From NCBI GenBank assembly GCA_016858145.1, contig JAEHOE010000255.1:1-64000 (forward strand): 64,000 nucleotides of DNA, in the 5' to 3' direction. The stretch is from Edaphochlamys debaryana (taxonomy: Eukaryota; Chlorophyta; Chlorophyceae; Chlamydomonadales). Every line of letters begins with the position of its first letter. The first letter of the stretch is position 1. Made by a program: the position numbers and the translations under genes. Shown piece after piece: positions 15,001 through 26,682 of this stretch. The notes under the pieces were generated by a model that did no database searches, had not been told where the DNA came from, and worked only from the letters and a program-made list of their open reading frames with translations.

Positions 15001-18000
15001 GGGAGCCCACACCCCGGCAGCGACGCCAGCTCCCTCCGCTGCAAGTCTCCGCTGCTGACCACGCCTCCGCCGGCATGCCGTGGCGCATTGGAAACCTGCG
15101 CAAGGTGCGGTGTCCCTCGGCCCTCGCTCGGCCCGGCTGCCACCCGCGTCTCCAGCTGCAGGCAAGCCCCCTGCGCTCCCCATCCAGCCGCTGCGCACCA
15201 CCAGCTGGTCCGCCCTTGGCAGCAGCACCAAAACCGCCCTGCAGGGGGGGACCAGGTTGCTTGGCCCCTTCAAGGCCACACGGCCAAGCTGCCTCTGCTC
15301 CTTCAAGCCGCGTGGAGAGCCCGCTCCACCGCCCACGCCGCATGCAGGCAAGGCCCAGGCACTCCTGCAGCTGGGCGCAGGAGGACTGACGACACTGGAG
15401 CCCGTGAGCCGGGCGTAGGACCAGAGCCGGGCGGGGACCCGAGCACGAGCCTCCTCACCAGGCCGCGGCGCCCCGCCACGGCCACGGCCGAGTGCAGGAT
15501 TGTGCCTCCCGCCGCTGAGCTCCGGACCCCACGCAGCCGCGCGAGCCCCTGCCTCTCGACGGGGTACCACGCGCAGTAGACCCCCCATGAGAGCTTGCTG
15601 CCGCGACACACCAGCCGGGAAGCGCAAGGCTTAAGGCCAGGGGGCGGCGTGGGGTGGCTGGCCCCGTCACTACCCGGACCTCGTCGGACCCGAGCGAAGC
15701 GGGTCGCCTGCCAGCCGTTGTGCAACCCTCTCCAGGCGTTGACAGACCTCCAGGCTGCTGCTGACTGCAGCCGCGCAGTGCTCCGGTCGTGCAAGTTCGC
15801 GGGGGCGCCGATCGATGCAGGCTTGGCGAGCGTGAGCGCCATTATTGAGCTGCAGAGTCGTACGCAGACGATTCAGCTATCATACGCAGGGGCTGACGAG
15901 GAGTCGCGTGGTCATCGTTGGGTTGGCGCGAAGACTCTTCTTCTTTTGCGAGGAAAAAAAGCGAGCGCTCGGGTTGAGGCTTCCGAGCTTCGCGCCAAGG
16001 TAGAGCATCAAGTGGGGTACGCACTGGAATGAAGCGCGCAAGGCGGACCAAGCGAGGTCGCGCATCTCGGTAAGCTGCAGACGCACGATAGGAAAGCCAG
16101 AAGTGCAAGTAGCAGTTCCATCTATAACACGAGAACAGGAAGTCGCGCTGTTGAAAGCTCCGGGCTGCGCGGCAACATCGCGGTCGTGCAGCCGTGCCCC
16201 CCGTGCGCTCGGCGAACCCCGCCCCCCGCTCAGCCCCCGGCTCCCAGCCGGACCAAGTGCCCTCCCCACGTACGCTCGCACCCGTGGCATGGACTTCACA
16301 GGAGTGGCGCTCAGTGGAGGCTGGCTGGCCCCCGCAGAAGGGAAGGAAGCTAAGGCGGGGCCCGGCACACGCATGCGTGGTCGCCCCAGCGCCCCCTGTT
16401 CCTCCAGCGCCCCTGCCCCCGGTGTAACCTCAGCTCTGCCTGTCAGGACGGGAGACACGTGATAGCAGCCCGCAGGCATGCTTATGCTCGCCTCCCCTCC
16501 AACTGCCTTGATGATCGTGCGTGCGCCAGGCCCGCCCGCCGACACTGGTCTTGTAATGCACACCCCGCATCCACAGCGTCGCCCCCGCAGGCAGCCTCGG
16601 CTATCCCAGACAGCGACAAAAGGGGCGGTCCGGCAGCAAAGAGGCGTCTAGAGACACCGTGCACAGGAGAAGGACAAGGCGACGCAGCGCCCCCAAGCCA
16701 CAGCGACAGGACCCCGCATCAGCGGGCTCCGGGCTGCCTGAGGGCGAGCTCACGCGCGGAGGCTTGGGAGCCCACACCCCGGCAGCGACGCCAGCTCCCT
16801 CCGCTGCAAGTCTCCGCTGCTGACCACGCCTCCGCCGGCATGCCGTGGCGCATTGGAAACCTGCGCAAGGTGCGGTGTCCCTTGGCCCTCGCTCGGCCCG
16901 GCTGCCACCCGCCGTCTCCAGCTGCAGGCAAGCCCCCTGCGCTCCCCATCCAGCCGCTGCGCACCACCAGCTGGTCCGCCCTTGGCAGCAGCACCAAAAC
17001 CGCCCTGCAGGGGGGGACCAGGTTGCTTGGCCCCTTCAAGGCCACACGGCAAAGCTGCCTCTGCTCCTTCAAGCCGCGTGGAGAGCCCGCTCCACCGCCC
17101 ACGCCGCATGCAGGCAAGGCCCAGGCACTCCTGCAGCTGGGCGCAGGAGGACTGACGACACTGGAGCCCGTGAGCCGGGCGTAGGACCAGAGCCGGGCGG
17201 GGACCCGAGCACGAGCCTCCTCACCAGGCCGCGGCGCCCCGCCACGGCCACGGCCGAGTGCAGGATTGTGCCTCCCGCCGCTGAGCTCCGGACCCCACGC
17301 AGCCGCGCGAGCCCCTGCCTCTCGACGGGGTACCACGCGCAGTAGACCCCCCATGAGAGCTTGCTGCCGCGACACACCAGCCGGGAAGCGCAAGGCTTAA
17401 GGCCAGGGGGCGGCGTGGGGTGGCTGGCCCCGTCACTACCCGGACCTCGTCGGACCCGAGCGAAGCGGGTCGCCTGCCAGCCGTTGTGCAACCCTCTCCA
17501 GGCGTTGACAGACCTCCAGGCTGCTGCTGACTGCAGCCGCGCAGTGCTCCGGTCGTGCAAGTTCGCGGGGGCGCCGATCGATGCAGGCTTGGCGAGCGTG
17601 AGCGCCATTATTGAGCTGCAGAGTCGTACGCAGACGATTCAGCTATCATACGCAGGGGCTGACGAGGAGTCGCGTGGTCATCGTTGGGTTGGCGCGAAGA
17701 CTCTTCTTCTTTTGCGAGGAAAAAAAGCGAGCGCTCGGGTTGAGGCTTCCGAGCTTCGCGCCAAGGTAGAGCATCAAGTGGGGTACGCACTGGAATGAAG
17801 CGCGCAAGGCGGACCAAGCGAGGTCGCGCATCTCGGTAAGCTGCAGACGCACGATAGCAAAGCCAGAAGTGCAAGTAGCAGTTCCATCTATAACACGAGA
17901 ACAGGAAGTCGCGCTGTTGAAAGCTCCGGGCTGCGCGGCAACATCGCGGTCGTGCAGCCGTGCCCCCCGTGCGCTCGGCGAACCCCGCCCCCCGCTCAGC

Positions 18001-21000
18001 CCCCGGCTCCCAGCCGGACCAAGTGCCCTCCCCACGTACGCTCGCACCCGTGGCATGGACTTCACAGGAGTGGCGCTCAGTGGAGGCTGGCTGGCCCCCG
18101 CAGAAGGGAAGGAAGCTAAGGCGGGGCCCGGCACACGCATGCGTGGTCGCCCCAGCGCCCCCTGTTCCTCCAGCGCCCCTGCCCCCGGTGTAACCTCAGC
18201 TCTGCCTGTCAGGACGGGAGACACGTGACAGCAGCCCGCAGGCATGCTTATGCTCGCCTCCCCTCCAACTGCCTTGATGATCGTGCGTGCGCCAGGCCCG
18301 CCCGCCGACACTGGTCTTGTAATGCACACCCCGCATCCACAGCGTCGCCCCCGCAGGCAGCCTCGGCTATCCCAGACAGCGACAAAAGGGGCGGTCCGGC
18401 AGCAAAGAGGCGTCTAGAGACACCGTGCACAGGAGAAGGACAAGGCGACGCAGCGCCCCCAAGCCACAGCGACGGGAGCCCGCATCAGCGGGCTCCGGGC
18501 TGCCTGAGGGCGAGCTCACGCGCGGAGGCTTGGGAGCCCACACCCCGGCAGCGACGCCAGCTCCCTCCGCTGCAAGTCTCCGCTGCTGACCACGCCTCCG
18601 CCGGCATGCCGTGGCGCATTGGAAACCTGCGCAAGGTGCGGTGTCCCTTGGCCCTCGCTCGGCCCGGCTGCCACCCGCCGTCTCCAGCTGCAGGCAAGCC
18701 CCCTGCGCTCCCCATCCAGCCGCTGCGCACCACCAGCTGGTCCGCCCTTGGCAGCAGCACCAAAACCGCCCTGCAGGGGGGGACCAGGTTGCTTGGCCCC
18801 TTCAAGGCCACACGGCAAAGCTGCCTCTGCTCCTTCAAGCCGCGTGGAGAGCCCGCTCCACCGCCCACGCCGCATGCAGGCAAGGCCCAGGCACTCCTGC
18901 AGCTGGGCGCAGGAGGACTGACGACACTGGAGCCCGTGAGCCGGGCGTAGGACCAGAGCCGGGCGGGGACCCGAGCACGAGCCTCCTCACCAGGCCGCGG
19001 CGCCCCGCCACGGCCACGGCCGAGTGCAGGATTGTGCCTCCCGCCGCTGAGCTCCGGACCCCACGCAGCCGCGCGAGCCCCTGCCTCTCGACGGGGTACC
19101 ACGCGCAGTAGACCCCCCATGAGAGCTTGCTGCCGCGACACACCAGCCGGGAAGCGCAAGGCTTAAGGCCAGGGGGCGGCGTGGGGTGGCTGGCCCCGTC
19201 ACTACCCGGACCTCGTCGGACCCGAGCGAAGCGGGTCGCCTGCCAGCCGTTGTGCAACCCTCTCCAGGCGTTGACAGACCTCCAGGCTGCTGCTGACTGC
19301 AGCCGCGCAGTGCTCCGGTCGTGCAAGTTCGCGGGGGCGCCGATCGATGCAGGCTTGGCGAGCGTGAGCGCCATTATTGAGCTGCAGAGTCGTACGCAGA
19401 CGATTCAGCTATCATACGCAGGGGCTGACGAGGAGTCGCGTGGTCATCGTTGGGTTGGCGCGAAGACTCTTCTTCTTTTGCGAGGAAAAAAAGCGAGCGC
19501 TCGGGTTGAGGCTTCCGAGCTTCGCGCCAAGGTAGAGCATCAAGTGGGGTACGCACTGGAATGAAGCGCGCAAGGCGGACCAAGCGAGGTCGCGCATCTC
19601 GGTAAGCTGCAGACGCACGATAGCAAAGCCAGAAGTGCAAGTAGCAGTTCCATCTATAACACGAGAACAGGAAGTCGCGCTGTTGAAAGCTCCGGGCTGC
19701 GCGGCAACATCGCGGTCGTGCAGCCGTGCCCCCCGTGCGCTCGGCGAACCCCGCCCCCCGCTCAGCCCCCGGCTCCCAGCCGGACCAAGTGCCCTCCCCA
19801 CGTACGCTCGCACCCGTGGCATGGACTTCACAGGAGTGGCGCTCAGTGGAGGCTGGCTGGCCCCCGCAGAAGGGAAGGAAGCTAAGGCGGGGCCCGGCAC
19901 ACGCATGCGTGGTCGCCCCAGCGCCCCCTGTTCCTCCAGCGCCCCTGCCCCCGGTGTAACCTCAGCTCTGCCTGTCAGGACGGGAGACACGTGACAGCAG
20001 CCCGCAGGCATGCTTATGCTCGCCTCCCCTCCAACTGCCTTGATGATCGTGCGTGCGCCAGGCCCGCCCGCCGACACTGGTCTTGTAATGCACACCCCGC
20101 ATCCACAGCGTCGCCCCCGCAGGCAGCCTCGGCTATCCCAGACAGCGACAAAAGGGGCGGTCCGGCAGCAAAGAGGCGTCTAGAGACACCGTGCACAGGA
20201 GAAGGACAAGGCGACGCAGCGCCCCCAAGCCACAGCGACAGGACCCCGCATCAGCGGGCTCCGGGCTGCCTGAGGGCGAGCTCACGCGCGGAGGCTTGGG
20301 AGCCCACACCCCGGCAGCGACGCCAGCTCCCTCCGCTGCAAGTCTCCGCTGCTGACCACGCCTCCGCCGGCATGCCGTGGCGCATTGGAAACCTGCGCAA
20401 GGTGCGGTGTCCCTTGGCCCTCGCTCGGCCCGGCTGCCACCCGCCGTCTCCAGCTGCAGGCAAGCCCCCTGCGCTCCCCATCCAGCCGCTGCGCACCACC
20501 AGCTGGTCCGCCCTTGGCAGCAGCACCAAAACCGCCCTGCAGGGGGGGACCAGGTTGCTTGGCCCCTTCAAGGCCACACGGCAAAGCTGCCTCTGCTCCT
20601 TCAAGCCGCGTGGAGAGCCCGCTCCACCGCCCACGCCGCATGCAGGCAAGGCCCAGGCACTCCTGCAGCTGGGCGCAGAAGGACTGACGACACTGGAGCC
20701 CGTGAGCCGGGCGTAGGACCAGAGCCGGGCGGGGACCCGAGCACGAGCCTCCTCACCAGGCCGCGGCGCCCCGCCACGGCCACGGCCGAGTGCAGGATTG
20801 TGCCTCCCGCCGCTGAGCTCCGGACCCCACGCAGCCGCGCGAGCCCCTGCCTCTCGACGGGGTACCACGCGCAGTAGACCCCCCATGAGAGCTTGCTGCC
20901 GCGACACACCAGCCGGGAAGCGCAAGGCTTAAGGCCAGGGGGCGGCGTGGGGTGGCTGGCCCTGTCACGTCCCGGACCGCGTCGGACCGGAGCGAAGCGG

Positions 21001-21168
21001 GTCGCCTGCCAGCCGTTGTGCAACCCTCTCCAGGCGTTGACAGACCTCCAGGCTGCTGCTGACTGCAGCCGCGCAGTGCTCCGGTCGTGCAAGTTCGCGG
21101 GGGCGCCGATCGATGCAGGCTTGGCGAGCGTGAGCGCCATTACTGAGCTGCAGAGTCGTAGACAGACG
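1..21168. repeat. Satellite array A, ~1765-bp tandem repeat, about 12 monomers
   Basis: Direct head-to-tail repeats. Taking the recurring cagctatcatacgc as the unit start, monomers begin at 1, 1760, 3521, 5284, 7050, 8815, 10579, 12343, 14109, 15874, 17640 and 19406. Lengths are 1759-1766 bp, so units are conserved almost base for base. All frames are open for long stretches because the DNA is GC-rich. Single-base indels between copies (for example cccgccgtctcc versus cccgcgtctcc) shift every frame, and no frame is kept against the related array B, so I call it non-coding. The three right-most monomers share private variants. The two left-most carry many extra indels. The array continues beyond the left edge. 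Position in the chromosome (subtelomeric, pericentromeric or interstitial) cannot be told from this sequence. Confidence 0.97.
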
Positions 21169-21210
21169 GTACCACGCGGACCAGATCCCCAATGAGAGCT
21201 TGCTGCTGGG
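21169..21210. repeat. Rearranged terminal fragment of array A
   Basis: After homology to the normal monomer stops near 21168, about 40 bp resemble a different part of the unit, the block normally about 300 bp upstream (ggtaccacgcg...atgagagcttgctgc, near 20860). The variant cggaccaga here matches array B rather than A. The preceding gtcgtagaca also matches B. The array edge is therefore a jump between unit phases with mixed A/B character. Confidence 0.6.
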
Positions 21211-21930
21211 TTCGAGGGTTGTTAGGTTTGGCGTGACAACGGGAGCTGGGGCCGCCGATCACGACGGCACCCGCATCAAGCTGCACACCGAAGGGGCGCC
21301 GAAGGGGCGCGTTGTAGAATCCTCCGTTGCCGTATTGCCATGTGCACAGTAACAGGACACCGGTACCGGAAGCCTCAGCCCAAGGGCAGCCTGATAGCCG
21401 TGATAGGCATAGGTGAGGTAGGGGAGGCTAGACCCGTGCGAACGCGTGCGGGAATCGTGCACGGCGCCTGACCGGGAGGGACCCAGCTCTCAGGGTCATC
21501 AGGGGCGGCAGAAACGCGCTGTGCACCCAACTTCGCTAGACAGCAGCAGTGAGCGCGGGGCCCTCCCGCACCACCCGAATCCGTCCATGTCCCACGCCCC
21601 ACCCAGTACTTCCCTTCCAACATCACACACACACAGGCCCATCCATCTACCGGTTGCGTGTTCTTGTACTGGCCGTGGTCGCTTCTTCAGGGTCCCCAGT
21701 CTGGACCAGCCGCTGGTCTGGTAAGCAACGCTCAGGCAACCGCCCAAAGGTACATGCCTCTCCGTTGGCTAGCTTGCCCGCAGGGGATTGAGAACGGGCA
21801 GGTGGGGGCGAAGCCCTTGCAGTTGCAAGCCGGCACGCCATGCCCACGCCGGGCCTAGTGCCCCAACGCAGGGTCCGTGCATCCGCCTGCCTCGAGCTTC
21901 AAGCCGCCGCTTCCAGCCGGCCTCCATTTC
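21211..21930. other. Unique DNA between array A and the GT90 stop codon
   Basis: No supported gene. It probably holds the 3' UTR of the minus-strand GT90 gene. A short direct duplication (ccgaaggggcg twice, around 21288-21310) and a short CA run near 21622 are the only visible structures. I found no TGTAA polyadenylation signal on the minus strand here. Confidence 0.5.
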
Positions 21931-24900
21931 TTACTCCACTACGAGCACTAAGCCGGCCGCCTGCCGCACGCCCCCGCAGCGGCCCTTGTCCGCGGTGGCC
22001 TCCCAGGTGGGCAGGAAGCCGCCCACGGGCACCACCCGCCACGGCGCCAGGTCGGGGGTCAGGGTGGGCTCAAAGCGCTGCGGGGTGGGGGGCGCCCAGG
22101 GGGGGAAGGCCAGGAGTGGAGAGGACGCGGCGAACGGTAAGTGAAGGCCTACAACCACTCTCAAAGGCATCAAGCACGGCATGGCACAAGGAGGCCGAGG
22201 CGCACCTGCAGGCGGCCGTACGCGTTGAGCATGGTTCCAACATAGTCTGCAACGCTCCTCCCACTGAGGTGCGTGACGGCCCATCGGTACGCGTTGGCCG
22301 CAATCTCGCGAGCGGCCGCGTCGTTGTTGCGCACCCACTCAATGACCGACAGAAGGTCCTCCGCCGTGTTGCTGTGGATTGATGGAGGGGCGGATGCGCG
22401 GGCGGTGGATGGGCTGGTGACTCGACCCGGCCGTTGCTAGGACGGGCGGGCCGGCGGGCGGGCGGGCGCACAGAAGGATGGACGTGCGGGGGGAGGACAT
22501 GCGCGCCGGCGCCACCCACCTAAACGGCACGTAGTGTACGAACGGGCGCAGAGAGCCGTAGAAGAACTCCGTGATGGGAGAAGCCTGCGTGTTGGAGGTG
22601 CAAGGGCGAACGTCCCTTGCCACACCTTGACCCGCACATTGATCTGGCCGCAATTCGCGCTGATGCACAACCTGGTTGGCTGGGCTGGGTTGCTCTCGTG
22701 CGGCCGCTGGAGGAGGGGCTAGACAACCAACCCCACCCTATGCTGAAGCTCGCCCGAACCCATGCGCCCAACCGACAACGCCCTGTCCCCTAGCTACCCA
22801 CCTGCTTGAGTATGGTGGTGTTGGAGAACAGGAGGGGCCCCAGGCGGGACGTGGCGCTGTTGCCGTCGATGACCAGCACGTAGCGGTAGCGGGACATGGC
22901 CTGGAAGGGCAGGGCGTCCCGGTACACCCCCGCCGCCGCCATGTCGGCCATGCCCTCGGGTGTGGCCCGCGCCTGCGCCCGCAGGAAGCCCGCATCGCAG
23001 TGGCTGCCGGGCTGCAGGCAGCTGGCGGGGAGGAGGGGGCGGGAGGGAGGGAGGGGAAAAGGCACGCGATGGAGAGGGCAGGAGAGGGCGGTTGAGTAGG
23101 CTACACTGCGGGGCGCAGCCGCGTGGCGGGGCGGGGCGGGCAACAAGGGGGCCCAGCTAGCTGGGCACTGGGCAGCGCCGCACTTGGCTGCACGGTACAT
23201 AAGCAACGGCTCCCACCCCGGCAGCACTGCCGCCTGCTGCCCCGCCCCCAAGGAGCACTCACGCCAGCACTGCCCTCGCGCGCACGCACTGGCGCCACGT
23301 GTCCTTGGCGTAGCGGCAGCCGTTGGCGCTGCCCCGCCACACCGCCACAGGCTGACGCTGCTCCCTGCAAAACGAATGGCATGATAGACCCAACAGCAGT
23401 ACAGAAGAGGTTACAGACGGGCGCATTTCTCAGGCCGCAGACCCATGCGTCAACCTAACCAACCCACCAAGGGACCGGCTCAAAGAACCCCGTGGCGAAC
23501 CGCTCGATCTCCAGCGTCCTGCGGACCATACGGACGGAGTAAGCCACGAGCTCTGAGGCGAGCCGCGAGTGCATGCACCGACTAGCCTGCTTCCTGCTCA
23601 CGAGAAGTACGGCAGCAGCAGGTCGTGCTGCCCCGGGTTGTGCCGGGACCAGGACATGGTGCTGGGCCGGTTGTTGGCCCCTGGGGGCAGGACGGCGGGC
23701 CACGGGGGGGGACACACGGCATGATTCGGCACCAACCCCGAAGCCCAAGCCCAAGATCAGGAGTTGACATGCAGTTCGCCGCCCTGCAGCCACCTGGCCA
23801 GGACTCAAAACTGGGACGAGGTAAACCTCTATGCTTCGCATCAGTACGGCTTGCCCCCCAGGGGGGGAGGCGGCGCGGGGCGGGCATGCGGTAGCATGGA
23901 AGTTACAGCGAACAGCGCAGCCGACTCAGGACCGTCCTCCTGCACGCACCCCTCCGGAAAGCAAGGAGCACACCAGCGCATGCCTCTCTCCCCCCCCACG
24001 TTCCTCCCCGCAGCGAAGTCACCAGAACAGCACACTCGCCACCCAGCACAGAGCCTCAGAGGCACGGTCAGAGGACGAGGACGCAACTAACCAAGCACCC
24101 CGACCAAAACACAACCCGACAGGCGCGCCAACAGCCCGCAGCCCAGAAAGCACTAATAACGGAAGGTGGCCCTTCCCAGCTGCAGCACGGCAGCGACAGG
24201 AGGGGCGCGACGCTCCACGTCCCTAGAACACCTAACCCGCACGCGTACCAATTGATCACCAACAGAACACGTAGCACCGGAGACTGCGCATATCGTCATG
24301 TCCAACAGAGCGCACACAGACGGGAACTAGGGCGCTGCAGGGAGGGTTAGCTGCAGACGCTCGGCAGCCTTTATCGACACACCGCACGCCAGATGGGAGC
24401 AACCGGCGAGCCGTGTGCCCGCCGTCCAGCTCCATGACAGTTGGACGGAGTGAGGCTCACACGAGGCCTTTACGCGACGCCAGCGCCGGTCTGGCCGACC
24501 TGCGCGGGAGAGGAGGGAGTGGCGGGGCGGGGGCGGTGAGGAGCAGAATGTGGGGCGAGCGGTGCAGGGACGCAGAGGTGCAGGGAGGACGCAGCGGCAG
24601 TAGGAGCTGCGGGACGGACGCAGGCATGACCGAGGCGAGCTCGAAGTCACCTGCTCCGAGGGGCTGTAGCCGACGTCCTCGAGCTCCAGGTCCTCGTCGG
24701 AGTTGTACTCCACGGCGGCGCCGGGGTTGGGGTACTCGAGCTGCATGCCGTCGGCGGCGCCATCAGCGCCGTCGGCGGCGCCGTCATTGCCGTCGGCGTC
24801 GGCGGCGTCGGCGCCGGGCGCCACGTCCGCCGGCACCGGCACGGAGGCGGTGCTCACGGTGGCGGCGGGGCGGGCCTGTGGACAAGTCAATGTGAGGGGA

Positions 24901-26682
24901 GGTGTGAGGCGTACGTCACGGGCAGCACGTAGGGAGCGCCCGGCGAGCAGCAGTGAGTGCTTGCCAGGCATGCCGCCGCTGCCGGAGTCGCGTTTCGCAG
25001 GAGCTGAGAGCGACGACACCAAAATCGCTCATACGCGCCCGACAGCGCGTTTGCGGCGTTCCGGCGCATAGCCAGACTGTCCACCATCACGCCGAACAGC
25101 ATCGCCAGCACAAACTTGATGGCATCAAACATACAGTTCCCGACACGATACGGGTAGTCTATCACGCGTCTCAAGCCGGAACCAGAGAGGGTCCGGTCCA
25201 GCACAGCTTCGCGGGAGGCCATTCCTTTGCGTTTTTTGTTGTTCCTTGCGGCGTCTTTACCTTGCGGAGTCTTTACCTTGGTCGGGATGCTTGCTGCGCT
25301 ACTAGTTTGTTACTTGGCGCTGAATCTCCGAGTCGGGTTCAGAGGCCGCTTACAAATCGTATTCAGAGCTGACAGAAGCTTCCGCTCCGACACGCCTATC
25401 GAACAGTTTTCGCCGCGTTCGCGACGCCTTAAGCATTTTCCTGCGCATCGCAGGAAGGTGGCGCTTTCTATGGGTCCGCATTTCACGCGATGGGTGCGCG
25501 TGGCGCTGAGGTGCGGCCGCTGTGCATCTGTAACAGTCGCCCGACATTCCTGGGCGTTCTTCGACACGTTGTCACATTTCTGCACACTTCTGCACTTTTC
25601 TGCTAACGTTTCGACCAGTTTTTTAACGTTGCTTTTTTCCGGAACACCCCACTCCCACCCGCCCACTCCCTCCCCGCACGCTTAGCGCCCGATCTCTAAG
25701 GCTTTGCCCCAAAGGGGCAAGCCAACCAAGGACAAAGCACTGCAGCCCCCTGCAAGCACCCTGTAGGCCCTCAGGAGACCCGCTGCCCACCCACCGTCCA
25801 GTCCAAAGAGCACAAACTCCACGTTGCGCAGGGGCAGCGAGGTCTGGCACAGCGCCTTGTAGACCACCTGCGGGACGGAAAGCGGCAAGCGAGGTCACAG
25901 TCTTGGCTGGTCACAGCCTGCCCGGCCTGTGACTGGTCACAGTCTTGGCTGGTCACAGCCTGCCCGGCCTGCGCAGGAAGGCACGGCACGCGTGCACCCC
26001 AACGCCCTGTCACCGCCAGACGGGCGGCTTGAGCCCATGCTCGTCATCTTGACAGCCTACCGCCGCTCCCCTCACCATGAGGCACTTCATGGTCTGGTCC
26101 GACTGCCCATAATCGTGGGGCGCCCACCCCGGCACGTCCGCCTTCCACCCGCCAAAGCTGCCGCCATGCCGATCGGCCAGCGCCTGCGATGGTCGCAGCA
26201 CGGCGCACAGCACGCATGACACCACGGCACGGTCCCTGTATGTGCGGGAGCCACGTGCCGCTGCCGAGCGTTCGTACCTCCGTGGGGATCGCAAAGAGGC
26301 CCCCGTCGGTGACCAACACCCTGTAGCCGAAGTGGTGGAAGCGCTCGGGGGCCCCCGGCATACGGTTGCGCAGGTGTTCAAGGTCTGCACTGATTGTGTC
26401 TTTGGTGATACCGGCTGCGCCAAGGCTGTGCTGCCAGTACCGCACATCGGCTTCAATCTCTGAGCTCCAGAGGGGCGAGAGGAAGAGCTGCGTTTGTGCG
26501 GAGGAGGGCCCCCCAGCCGCCGCCGTTGCAGGTAATGCCACTGCAACTTCAGCAGCAGCCATCTTGGCCCCCCATCCGGACATGTTGAGCCCCGATGGTG
26601 TCAAGAGCCATAAGACGAGCTTGAGCAGGAGTTCGGCACAGGGCGCCCCGCGGGGCGGGGGATGGCGGCATGCCACACCCAT
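21931..26682 (-). CDS. GT90 (CAP10/POGLUT-like) glycosyltransferase, ten exons
   Basis: Hand-built model of 471 aa. Exons: 26682-26278, 26183-26076, 25867-25795, 23680-23602, 23518-23468, 23364-23263, 23021-22802, 22584-22520, 22371-22206, 22077-21931. All junctions are GT-AG and phases agree throughout. Chosen ATG at 26682; the frame is open further up but without ATG. Residues 6-28 are basic then hydrophobic (LLLKLVLWLL), a likely type II signal anchor for the Golgi/ER. GT90 features in order: IEADVRYW...GIT (76-93), NVEFVLFGLD (186-195), HDLLLPYF (214-221), AVWRGSANG (246-254), YRYVLVIDGNSATSR (318-332), EFFYGSLRPFVHYVP (352-366), and a helical VIEWVRNNDAAAREIA tail. GT90 enzymes transfer glucose or xylose from UDP-sugar to protein or glycan; the acceptor here is unknown. 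Intron 3 is 2114 bp, the others 83-241 bp. Two genes split at intron 3 is the alternative, but phase and domain continuity favour one. Confidence 0.85.
24470..25222 (-). CDS. Possible nested gene in GT90 intron 3, acidic Ala/Asp-rich protein
   Basis: Function not recognised. An ATG at 25222 opens a frame with about 60 plausible residues, including RVIDYPYRVGNCMFDAIKF and the hydrophobic FVLAMLFGVMV. A second exon (24875-24651, acceptor CCACAG) encodes 75 aa with an Ala/Asp/Gly run (ADGADGAADG) and the acidic NSDEDLELEDVGYSPSEQ. A third (24499-24470) ends VGQTGAGVA with TAA; its donor (CAG/GTGACT) and acceptor (CGCGCAG) are good. The exon 1-2 junction is unresolved: the attractive donor GTATGAG near 25015 is out of phase, so an exon may be missing or the N-terminal part may be wrong. 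GNCMFDA faintly resembles the OTU protease Cys loop but lacks its Asp. It lies on the same strand as its host intron. Confidence 0.4.
25220..25660. promoter_or_regulatory. AT-richer block upstream of the nested ORF, candidate promoter/5' UTR
   Basis: Composition changes visibly from the GC-rich surroundings to T-rich runs (gttttttgttgttcc, ttttttaacgttgctttttt). It lies directly upstream of the ATG at 25222 and inside GT90 intron 3. It could be the promoter and leader of the nested gene, or part of an inserted element. No TATA box or inverted repeats bounding it were identified. Confidence 0.3.
25700..25723. other. Hairpin ggctttgcccc/ggggcaagcc in GT90 intron 3
   Basis: Arms 25700-25710 and 25714-25723 pair over ten bases with one bulged T and an AAA loop. 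It lies about 75 bp inside the donor end of the 2.1-kb intron, between the T-rich block and exon 3. Function unknown. Confidence 0.5.
25893..25971. repeat. Two-copy direct repeat, 37 bp at 42-bp period
   Basis: Identical copies at 25893-25929 and 25935-25971 (ggtcacagtcttggctggtc and onward), each containing ggtcacag twice. It lies within GT90 intron 2 (25868-26075), so it does not affect the protein. Confidence 0.9.

Noticed and set aside
1..21168. Long open frames in every array A monomer (up to 397 codons, e.g. 3796-4989)
   Set aside because: They occur in all frames as expected for GC-rich DNA, shift with single-base indels between copies, show no recognisable domain, and are not kept in array B.
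21200..21225. tRNA B box (gggttcgagg)
   Set aside because: No A box, acceptor stem or cloverleaf can be formed around it.
23455..23841. Minus-strand frame 23841-23455 as a single exon
   Set aside because: Only the stretch 23518-23468 fits the GT90 fold and splice phase; the rest is intron read-through.
24887..25222. OTU cysteine protease call for the nested ORF
   Set aside because: GNCMFDA resembles the OTU Cys loop, but the Asp of DGNC is Val, and no downstream catalytic His region was seen.
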